The notes below the pieces were generated by a model, which saw only the letters and a program-made list of their open reading frames with translations, was not told the DNA's origin and did not search any database. 64,000 nucleotides of DNA from positions 4,557,001 to 4,621,000 of the forward strand of contig JBANDB010000007.1 in the NCBI GenBank assembly GCA_037576215.1, read 5' to 3'. Positions 52,431 to 64,000 of the stretch are shown in pieces. This DNA is from Armillaria gallica (Eukaryota > Basidiomycota > Agaricomycetes > Agaricales > Physalacriaceae). A program made the position numbers and the translations under genes. How positions within the stretch are numbered: the first letter of the stretch is position 1; every line of letters begins with the position of its first letter.

Positions 52431-53453
52431 TCAATGCTTGCGAAAAGAGAAATCTAAACCACGCAGGAATCTAGCCACATGACGGACTACAGCTTTCCTC
52501 TTAGTGAGAGCAGCAGTGTCTGTGTGCTTCTTCAGTCTGCAGATCCCTTTTGAACTTGAAGAGGTTCCGCCACCGCCAAAGTCAACAACTGGAGGTCCAG
52601 GGAACGTGTACGAGTCATTCTGGCTGTCACTGTAAACCTAGAGAACTGTGAGTTAGGTTGGCACCCTTATGAAAAGGTACCACACGTACGTCGATCAGAA
52701 TGCCAGGATCAGTGTCGCTGTAAGCTCCAGGCAACTGCACGAGGTCGTTACTGGAAGGAGTTCCGGTTCCAGAGCCCCCGACTTTAAGCTGGGTGCACGA
52801 AGCGTAGAACTCTGCGCCTCCTTCTGCTTGGGCGTTGTGAAGAGCTATTATCTCGTGGCGGATGAGGTAGTTGCCGGCAGCGAGGTTGCTTGGAAGAGTT
52901 ACTTCAGCGGCGGCACCATTCACTGCATCAGATATAAGATGATCATTCTGATAAAGTTGGAATTGTACACGCACTGAGAGCGGCCTGTGCCCATGTGCCA
53001 TCTGTCTTTCCAGCCTCCTCGATTTTGAACCATTCTGTGTCCTTTGGATTGTATTCAGTGCATGACTGGTCGCCGCAATTTGTCAGGTAGGTCATCATAG
53101 GGCCGACATTATGAGGCCACTGTTGGGGGAAAAAATGAGTTCGAATACCGAGCCAATGATACTGATACTCACTGGTGAACCGCTAGCACCTGTCCACAAG
53201 AATGAAATGGAGCTTCCAGGATTGACATTGGCGACTTTACTAGCTGCAAGGGCACCTGGCCCGCAGGTAAGGTCAGAGTTCTTTGCACCCTTGATAGGAT
53301 CCTGGGTCGAGATTTCGCGGTGATTCCATCGGTGCTGCCGGAAGCAACAGCGGGACCGGTGTACTCTGTGCCATCGATAGTGACCTTTTGCACGTATCCG
53401 TGTGCGGCGACGTAGGAAGCAACGAGGAAAGGGATGAAAAAGGATGGCTTCAT
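52431..53453 (-). CDS. AA9 lytic polysaccharide monooxygenase, copy A, apparent frameshift
   Basis: Copper enzyme cleaving cellulose oxidatively. Signal peptide MKPSFFIPFLVASYVAA, then His1 of the mature protein in HGYVQKVTIDG. The second copper His is in WPHNVGPM, and the axial Tyr region is GGAEFYASCTQLKV. Introns match copy B. The frame breaks at 53319-53320: GCGG where copy B and the conserved reading REISTQDP need one more G. Downstream exons are intact to a stop at 52431, so this is a young lesion or an assembly error. The C-terminal linker is short (GGGGTSSSSKG) and no CBM1 follows. Only 55 bp separate its ATG from the AAA-like gene, so its promoter seems truncated or overlaps that gene. 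Confidence 0.85.
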
Positions 53454-53508
53454 TGTCGACGTTGGTGTCGAAGCAAGGCAGCGACGATCGGCAAATTTCT
53501 CCTTACAC

Positions 53509-55100
53509 ATGTCAGTACCTCAATTCTTCCTTGCCCTAGCAAACCACAACAATAATCAACTCTACTTTTCATCATCAAAAACACTTTCTCTTGCTCCAAA
53601 TGTAACCGTCGAAGAGCTCCGCGACCGTGTACAGCAAATCCACGATATTTCTTGTTATTATTGCTGGACAACTCGCGTCACAACTGCATGGAAGTGCACT
53701 CACAGCTTTCCTGTAGGCGCAGAGTTGCTCTATACTCGCCCAGCCGAGGCTGTCAAGCTCAGCGGTGAGGATACCTTGGCGCTGCATTTTCCTGTCCGTG
53801 AGGACATTCCTGGAGCTATTGAGTTGATCTTTGATATCGAAAAGCTTGGTATGTCCTTCGTGGTACCCTTCTGGCGACGGCTGATGTGATCCAGACCCCG
53901 TAACGGTATATCCAGGATTGGCTGCCGGTAGAGTCCGCGCCAAGAAACCTCCCAAGATTATACACGAACATACTCGCAAGGACCTTGGAAATGACGTTTA
54001 TACAAATCCTGGTTCTTTCAAGTTGCATTTACCTCCCGACAAATGCACAGACTTTCGTCAACTTATCAAGACAGAGGGCCGTCTCTATGTCGACAAGACT
54101 TCAACGACTCTCGCTATAGAAGAACACGCTTTTGTTGGCATCGTCCGTCGTCCCCCCGGCTGCGGTAAATCGACATGGCTGTCTACCCTGGCCTACCTCA
54201 ACGACATTCACCACGCAGGGGACCCTCGGCTGGAACCCTTTTCAGACAACATCCCTCTTCCGGAAGCCAACCAGCATTATATCTTTCGACTTGACCTCGC
54301 GGAATTCGTGCCGTTTGCTCGCACTGAAGATGACTATATTCCTGAAGATTTGAGTTCGGACGTATACAGTCGGGCGTACATGTATGCTGCAAGAGCTTTG
54401 AAGGGCTTTGTCTGCGAAGAGCTGCGGAGGTTCTTTGGCAAATACCAGGAAGAGATCCACATATCTGCTCGCAAAATAAGATACTGTCTTACGTATGACT
54501 CTGCAAAAACATGTTTTGAAGCAGCTTTGGTATGGACCTCCTTATTATCTTATCGCCATCTCATTGCCTCCGTTGCAGGAAGAAATTTTATTGTCTCCGC
54601 ATCCCCTCTACATGCTTGTAGATAATTACACGGCTCCTTTCCTACACGAACAACTTGACGAGGACACCAAGTCACAACTAGACGTTTGCCTATACAACGA
54701 GTTCTTTGGCGCTGTAGAATCTTCGATCCATGATGGGCGGTTAGACAGGGTATTCATCGTCGGCGAGTCTGTACCTCGCGAGTACAAGTTCAATTGTGGA
54801 CTCTGGAATCTTGAGAGGGATTGTACGGGTGCTGCTGCGATGCAGGAGGCGTTTGGATTTACGGCGGCGCAGATCATGTCGATGAGCGAGGCGCTCGGAA
54901 TTGAGAAGGGAAAGGTGGTTGAGGCGTTAAGAAGGGAGGGGATCAGGGCTGAGACGTTCATGCGCGACTATGAAGAGGAGTACATTGGATGCGTTAAGCA
55001 TCGTGTGTTTGAGTGCGACGAAGATGATCCGCCGGCTGCTGTGTACCCTATGAGGCCTGTACTTGATGTTCTCAGAAGGCTGGAGGCAGAATCAAATTGA
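53509..55100 (+). CDS. AAA-ATPase-like (PF09820-type) protein with unknown N-terminal header, copy A
   Basis: Three exons: 53509-53848, 53895-54529, 54579-55100; 498 residues. Residues 1-~115 form an unrecognised header (MSVPQFFLALANHNNNQLYFSS...) that ends LALHFPVREDIPGAIELIFDI. Next come DFRQLIKTEGRLYVDKT and the P-loop RRPPGCGKSTWLSTL, as in the bacterial AAA-ATPase-like family. The Walker-B-like strand is YMLVDNYTAPF, with Asn where the family has Glu. DRVFIVGESV and FGFTAAQIMSMSEALG follow, and the protein ends after AAVYPMRPVLDVLRRL. The nuclease domain often found C-terminally in bacterial relatives is absent. Header plus P-loop recalls Crinkler-type architecture; function unknown. Confidence 0.8.
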
Positions 55101-55611
55101 TGGTCATTTATTCTGTCTATGAGTTCTGACTATACTCCTCACTTACATCGACTTAAATAGTACAGAGCCAAGTAATTACTTGGTCTCACTGAATCTGCAA
55201 AGGGATTCTAACAACAGGATGGAGACCCGGCACTGCACCTTGGAGTGCATCTCGATCTCTCACATACTTATACGAGGAGCTGGGCCTGAGGAAGGGGCTT
55301 GACGTCAAACTCTCCTGTGTTCGTGACGTTGTTCATGGCGAAGCGGTTGGTATAAACTTCGTTAAACTTCTCCAAACATTTTGTTGCCAACTCTTGAGCA
55401 CAACGACGAATGGGGGACCGGTGACATTGAGACATGATTATAGCATACAATAAGCAATGCCAGATAGCAATTGAAAGCGAGGGAGAGAAAACGTAGGGGA
55501 TATCAGAAACTTTACCTGGGTATCAAACACACAGGGAATAAAACATGGACTAGCATGTCAATAGTAGCTTGAGAGGCGTTGTCAAACGATCATAAGATGC
55601 GTCCTAGCGCA
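55101..55611. other. intergenic between duplicated modules
   Basis: Convergent 3' ends. 55463-55545 repeats the flank at 52297-52380. A minus-strand frame at 55268-55450 is not supported. Confidence 0.5.
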
Positions 55612-56776
55612 TCAATGCCAGAAAGAAAAATCCAAACCTCGCATGATTCTAGAAACACGACGAGGTCGAGTTTCCCTCTTGGTGAGGGCGGCGGTGGGAA
55701 GTGTGAGCTTGCAGCTTCCCTGTGATTCAGACTCGGAGGTGCTGGTGGAGGCGGGTATGGCACTAGGGGGTGTGGCACTGGGTGAATATTTTCCCGTGGA
55801 GGTGACGGAAGGAGTAGAGGCGATGGTGGAGGCAGCGGAAGAGGCGGAGGCGGGGGCGGCAGAAGAGGCGGGGGCGGAGTCAGATGGACTTGAGTCACTA
55901 CCACCAAGGTCGACAACTGGAGGTCCAGGGAAAGTGTACGAAGCTTTCGTGTTACTGTAAACCTAGGAAACCATCAGCCAGGCTGGCACTATGAAAAGGG
56001 CATTGTACATACATCGACTAGGATACCAGGATCAGTGTCACTGTAAGCTCCAGGCAACTGCACGAGGTCGCTGCTGGGAGGAGTACCAGTCCCAGAGCCC
56101 CCGACTTTAAGCTGGGTGCACGAAGCGTAGAACTCTGCGCCTCCTTCCGCCTGGGCGCCCTGGAGAGCGATTATCTCGTGGCGGATGATGTAGTTACCGG
56201 CAGCGAGGTTGCTTGGGAGAGTCACTTCGGCCGGCACACCATTAACTACACCATGTACTTATATAAGATAAAGGAAAGGAAGGCTATGATGGTAAACGCA
56301 CGGAGAGCGGCTTGTGCCCATGTGCCGTCCGCCGTCCTGCCAGCTTCCTCAATCTTGAACCATTCTGTGCCATTGGGATTGTAGTCGGCGCACGACTGGT
56401 CGCCGCAGTTTGTCAGGTAGGTCAGCATGGGTCCGACATTGTGAGGCCACTACCAAGGTTGAGATATGAGACCGAATACCGGGAGGGTGCTTACCGGTGA
56501 ACCGCTAGCACCTGTCCATAAGAACGAGATGGAGCTTCCGGGATTGGCATCAGCGACTTTATCAGCTGCGAGGGCACCTGGCCCGCAGGTAAGGTCGGCA
56601 TTCGTCGCACCCTTGATAGGATCCTGGGTTGAGATTTCACGGGTGATCCCATCGGTATTACCAGAACCAACAAGGGGACCGGTGTACTCCGTGCCGTCGA
56701 TAGTGACCTTTTGCACATAACCGTGCGCAGCGACGTAGGAAGCAGCAAGGAAGGGGATGAAAAAGGATGTTTTCAT
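55612..56776 (-). CDS. AA9 lytic polysaccharide monooxygenase, copy B (intact)
   Basis: Four exons: 56776-56495, 56449-56302, 56245-56013, 55962-55612; 1014 bases, 337 residues. Signal peptide MKTSFFIPFLAASYVAA, then His1 (HGYVQ), REISTQDPIKGATNADLTCGPGA, second His in WPHNVGPM, and Tyr in GGAEFYASCTQLKV. After the catalytic domain comes TFPGPPVVDLGG and a ~60-residue Ser/Ala/Pro/Thr-rich linker absent from copy A. A conserved basic tail follows (LTKRETRPRRVSRIMRGLDFSFWH), not a CBM1. Electrons can come from cellobiose dehydrogenase, encoded 4.4 kb away. Confidence 0.93.
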
Positions 56777-58205
56777 TGTTCGTGAAAAGAGTGGGTACAA
56801 AGGTCAGTCAGCGCAGCGAAAGGACTGTTAGTGTCGAGGAAGACAAGTGAAGGAAGGTGAGGGAGTTGGGGAACGGTAGCGCGAGACTGTTGGTGGGTAG
56901 AGAGCGACGACGAGTTTTATGGTCGAGGGTTTTGGTGCGTGCATGTAGGGAGGAAATCGTTATGCATGACGGTCCCTGAAGGAGGTACTGGCACGAGAGA
57001 GACGTGGGAGTGCCGTGTAAGTTCTAAGTTGTCCGTGGTTGTTTCGACAAGATTCGACCTTCTTGGATTCCCATGTACGCCAACGAGCCGATACCAGTCC
57101 CGTGGCAATAGCCGAGCGCGTATATTTTAGTCGCTGGGAAACGAGAAGGAAGAGGCTGATAAGTATAGAAATCGAAATGCGTCGTACACAACTTTGTTAT
57201 TTCCGGAAATAACTCCTGCCCGATACTGTGTGTGAAGGCCGAAAACTTGGCCAGAAACCTATTTTAGAGTGCATGCTTTCCTACTGGCAGCTGAATCGTT
57301 ACTTGAGCTCCGGGTGTCGCCCTTGCTGGGTTTGAACGCTGCGAAGCGTGATACGGAAATGATCGTTTGATGACACTGCGATTGCTCGAACCTCTGTAGT
57401 GCACTGGCACGGGCAGGCGTCATACTTATCTCCGAGCCATCCACAGTAAGAAAGGGTGTCCAAGATTAGTTAAAATTCCTACGTCAACGGTCTTAACATT
57501 AATGAATTGCCATCCTGGGTCCAGCGGCTTGATTTCCTTGCCGATATAGTCTCGGTACAACATGTATACGCATGGGCAGAAATGATGGTAGGTCAAAAAG
57601 GAAAGAAACTGTGTCCGCACATTGTGAACAAGAGTGGAGGTCACAGGCATTTTGAAAAACGTGGTGGAAAGTGTTGACCATGATGGTACCGGGTACAACC
57701 TATTCATGATAAGTCAGTGATGTACTAAAATGAACCAAGCGACTCGCACCTTGATGTCAATACTTGCTGTCCGTCGGATACAATTGTTTTGGTTCCAAGT
57801 TCTGTGAATAGAGGTATCGGTCATTACGCAGTTGTGAACAACCTGAAGAAAATTCTATTTGTGCCATCAATTGATGGCGTCTTTTGCCGACTGTCCCACT
57901 CCATATCTTCGACTTCGGATTTGCCACTGTATCACTGTATCATAATGAGCTGGCCCTCAAGGCCTCACCGGCTAGTCAAATGCAGCGACTGGGTGCTGCG
58001 CTTCTGATCGAGATGATATTACACGAAGAAGGACCACTGGCATGTCGTTTTTCTGGCAGTCAAGTATGCACACATCCGTCTGCACGCTCCTCCAGACAAG
58101 TAATGGAATATCGGCTGGCAGACGCTCCTGTAGCGACTAAGCGAGATCCAGGAGTTGACAAGTGAGTACAATCTCATCGAGTCAAACAAGACACGCATTC
58201 TCCTT
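56777..58205. promoter_or_regulatory. 1.43-kb divergent intergenic region of copy B
   Basis: Should hold the AA9 and AAA-like promoters. No exon could be defended; open frames at 57426-57707 (-) and 57884-58165 (+) have no recognisable product. Copy A has only 55 bp at the same place. Confidence 0.5.
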
Positions 58206-59795
58206 ATGTCAGTACCTCGATTCTACCTTGCGTTAGCAGACCACAATGGCCACCAAGTCTACCTTTCGTCTGCCCCATACCTCTTTCTCGCTCCAGACGC
58301 CACCATCAAAGACCTCCGCAAATGTGTACAACTAGAACACGACGTTTCTTGCTATCAGTGCAACTCGGATCGCCTCACTGACGCGTGGAAGTGTACCCTC
58401 AGTTTTCCTTTCGGTCCAAAGCTTGACCCTGTACCGCCCGGCGCTGTGAAGCTCAACGACGATGATCCCGTAGCACTGCACTTTCCTTTCCATAAGGACA
58501 AGAAGCCTCGATTGATTGAGTTGGTGTTTGATATCGAAAAGCCTGGTATGTTCTTTGTGATGTCCTGATGACGACGGCTGATGTGATTTAGACCTTGCAA
58601 CGCTATTTCCACGCAGAGCCGCTCCCCCTGAGGCGCCTCCGAAGATTAAACACGAACATACCCGCACAGATCTTGGAAACGGGGTTCATTCAACCTCTGG
58701 TTCTTCGAAGTTGCATCTACCTCCTGACCAATGTGCAGACTTTCGCCAGCTGGTCTCGACTCAGGACCGTCTCTACGTCGACAAGACTTCCTCGATTTTC
58801 GCCATAGAAGAACCGGGTTTTTTTGGCGTCGTCCGCCGTCCCCCAGGGTGCGGAAAATCGACATGGCTGTCTGCCCTGGCCTATCTCCACGACATTCATT
58901 ACGCAGGGGACAGTCAGCTTGCACCATTTGCCGACGACGTCCCCTTTCCAGGAGCTAACAAGCACCATATTTTTCGACTTGACCTCGCGGACCTCGCGCC
59001 CTTTGCTCGCTCTGAAGGTGATTATATCCCTGAAGATTTGAATTCGCCCGCATACAGTCGGACATACATGTACGCTGCAAGAGCATTGAAGGACTTTGTC
59101 TGCGAAGAGTTGAGGAGGTTCTTTGACAAGTACCAGGAAGAGATAGACATATCTGATCGAAAGAAGAGCGACTGCTTCTCACAGTCGCCTGCGAAATTCT
59201 GCCTCGAAGCAGCTTTGGTACGGACCTCTTAATTACTTTTATTGCTATCTAATCGCAGCCGCTACAGGAGGTAATTTTGTACTCTTCACATCCCCTCTAC
59301 TTGCTTGTTGATAATTACACGGCTCCTTTCCTTCACGAGCACCTCGACGAGGACACCAAATTGCAAATAGAGGCTTGCCTATACAAGGAGTTCTTCTGCA
59401 TTGTAGCACCTTTGGTGAATCACGGGCGACTGGATAGGGTATTCATCGTTGGCGAGTCCGTGTCTCGCGAGAGCAAGTTCGATTATGGACTTATGCGCCA
59501 AGGGCAAGATTGTACGACTGCTGCTGCGTTGCAGGAGGCGTTTGGGTTTACGGCTGTGCAGGTCATGTCGATGAGCGAGGCGCTGGGGATTGAGAAGGGT
59601 GAGGTGATCGAGGTGTTGAGAAAGGAGGGGATCAGGGCGGAGACATTCATGCGCAAAGGGGAATTACAGTGCTATGGCCCTGGATTCTACAAGGCCGCTC
59701 TGCTTGAGTTTGATGAAGATGATCCACCGGCTGCTGTTTACCCTATGAAGCCCGTACTGGACGTTCTCAGAAGGCTGTCTGAGAACAAGATTTAA
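58206..59795 (+). CDS. AAA-ATPase-like (PF09820-type) protein with unknown N-terminal header, copy B
   Basis: Three exons: 58206-58545, 58592-59217, 59268-59795; 497 residues, intron positions identical to copy A. Header MSVPRFYLALADHNGHQVYLSS..., P-loop RRPPGCGKSTWLSALAYLHDI, Walker-B-like YLLVDNYTAPF with the same Asn for Glu, and DRVFIVGESVS. The C terminus has an 8-10-residue difference (RKGELQCYGPGFYKAALLEF against RDYEEEYIGCVKHRVFEC) next to the shared DEDDPPAAVYPM. The shared ORF and many conservative changes point to purifying selection on both copies, though no ratio was calculated. No signal peptide or membrane segment is visible. Confidence 0.8.
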
Positions 59796-61216
59796 TGTAA
59801 CTATCAGTCCGTGTAAATACAACGATGTTCTCTCGAGCGAGCTATCTTTCATCTTGCGTCGACATAGAACCAATTCAAAGATAACACAGGGAAGATTGTG
59901 CGCTAGAAGACCGAGAAGTATGTCTTGATGGGTGCTGATCCTTTCGTGGTGCTGTTCATGAATCACCTGCGAGACGGTCGGTATGAACGTGCCGAAGCTT
60001 CCCCTACGTCGACGGCCCTGACTTGTTACAACTTGCTACGGCGGAAGAAGGCTGAGAGCTGGTGACATATCCAGTTGTGGCTTGTGAAGACGTCGAGCGC
60101 CGAACTTTGAGGGATGTCTACTAGTATAGGGATCCACTGGGGGTTCTGGTCTTTTGCTATTGGCTTAGAATGAACCAGAGGTTGCTTCGATATATAAGAT
60201 GTCCAGAGAGAAAGGAAGGGGGTTCAGAAAGGTATGTGGTAGGCCTGGACGGACGAGTGTCGGAAATGTGAAATCGTGAGTGGAAAAGAAACCAACTTGA
60301 AGATGATCGAGGAGCAGTGGACAGCCACCCTGGCTTCGTTTTCAAAATCCAACACTACGAAATGATTATGCTAGCAATCTATCTTTCCCGATACCATAAC
60401 CTCGTAGGGGAACTCCATGTAGCGACGTTGTGTAAAGGGTGCTTGTCGCTGGAAATTGCTGCGCACCAATCTTAACAAGCTTAAGGATCTATTAACGCAT
60501 CTGGCGCGTGAAATCAAGCTAGCTCTTTCTCCAGTACGGATCACCTTGATTTCGCCGACTATGATTGCTTCCTTTCTTCCGCATGCGAGGGTATGGTAGT
60601 TCACGTGTATTTCCGATCAAGAAATTTAGGTGCGTTATTCCTCGTCATGATGTCTTTATCTCACCCGTGTTTGTTTCTGAATACTTTGCGCTTCTTGGCA
60701 TTTTCGCACGATAAGATAGAAGAGCCGAAATGAAGATGACTAGCTGAGGACCTTTGGAAGGGATATCTTCTGTGTGTTTAGAAAGGTATAATTGCTTCGT
60801 TGTTCTTCTCATTTGGCTAAACGAAGAGAGCTGTTTGGTTGCTCTGTAGACGTCGCTCGCTCACTGTTGGCGCGTTTTCCCTCGCCGCAACAAGCTAGTC
60901 CGGTTTACCTTTTAATGACGCCGTTATCCGGAAATACCTCTGAAGCATCACCCTTGTTCCCTGCTCTACCTCTCCATTGCCCTGATATCATACCAGTCTG
61001 GATATCCATCGGGACTTTATCGGCAGCGCGATATGGCGTATCCAAACCACGTCGCACTTCTTCAACCATCACGCACGCTATACAATTATCCGTTCAGCAT
61101 CACGCGCCAACCAGAGTATTCATCCCACCACTCAATCGAGATGCAACACGTCCACGCCCCCGGAAGTTCCTCGCATACCCGACAGAGTTAAAAACTACCC
61201 CAGATGGATTTGACGT
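59796..61216. promoter_or_regulatory. intergenic, 1.4 kb upstream of cellobiose dehydrogenase
   Basis: Contains the CDH promoter. An open frame at 60792-61259 (+) has no recognisable product and runs across the CDH start. No clear TATA box was found. Confidence 0.4.

Positions 61217-64000
<2,784 letters not shown>

Larger units (their letters stand above)
52297..55100. repeat. segmental duplication, copy A (AA9 + AAA-ATPase-like)
   Basis: Same two-gene divergent arrangement as copy B at about 55463-59795, including intron positions and part of the AA9 3' flank. Starts are only 55 bp apart here, against 1429 bp in copy B. Confidence 0.85.
55463..59795. repeat. segmental duplication, copy B (AA9 + AAA-ATPase-like)
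   Basis: Second copy of the module; both genes have open frames. It contains 1.43 kb between the divergent starts that copy A lacks. Confidence 0.85.

Noticed and set aside
57426..58165. Open frames within the 1.43-kb spacer of copy B
   Set aside because: Short, unlike known proteins, and without coherent splice signals.

Overview
The window is nuclear DNA from a filamentous basidiomycete, most likely a lignocellulose-degrading Agaricomycete. Genes are dense, lie on both strands and are broken by many introns of about 45-60 bases (GT...AG with a CTRAY-like branch site). The content includes a CPL1-like secreted protein, two AA9 lytic polysaccharide monooxygenases (LPMOs), a subfamily-C-like GH45 endoglucanase, a GH95 fucosidase and cellobiose dehydrogenase. 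No transposon, tRNA, rRNA or CRISPR array was recognised. Most gene models below were built by joining exons by eye. Totals were checked to be multiples of three for the desaturase, the E2 enzyme, the second AA9 and both AAA-ATPase-like genes.

Layout. 0-10 kb: 3' part missing aconitase (-), membrane-anchored SMP-30/gluconolactonase-like protein (-), delta-9 desaturase with cytochrome b5 tail (+), a small unknown gene (-) sharing a 55-bp promoter with a 4-coumarate-CoA-ligase-like enzyme (+). 10-20 kb: large secreted CPL1-like protein with four CxC motifs (-), Mediator subunit 8 (-), mitochondrial two-HMG-box protein (+), phosphotransferase-like protein (+), BCS1-type AAA ATPase (+). 20-31 kb: eIF3 subunit L, a two-domain nucleotidyltransferase and an Sch9-type AGC kinase, all (+). 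31-45 kb: GH95 (+), a ubiquitin-conjugating enzyme with SUMO-interaction-like motifs (-), GH45 (+), a Qc-SNARE (-), an IucA/IucC-type siderophore synthetase (+) and WASP (+). 45-52 kb: glutamyl-tRNA synthetase (+), FAD monooxygenase (-), HNH-type protein (+).

52-64 kb is the accessory part. A divergent pair, AA9 (-) and an AAA-ATPase-like protein (+), occurs twice in tandem, followed by cellobiose dehydrogenase (+, cut by the window end). Cellobiose dehydrogenase is a known electron donor of AA9 enzymes, so this is a candidate oxidative cellulose-degradation locus, with the GH45 about 14-23 kb away. The AAA-ATPase-like proteins have an unrecognised N-terminal header, a P-loop and a truncated C terminus, recalling Crinkler-type proteins; this is the least explained system here.

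Three genes carry single-base frame breaks (aconitase, BCS1, first AA9). Each would be mended by one more base in a short homopolymer, and a fourth such site is suspected in BCS1. Assembly error is therefore at least as likely as gene decay.
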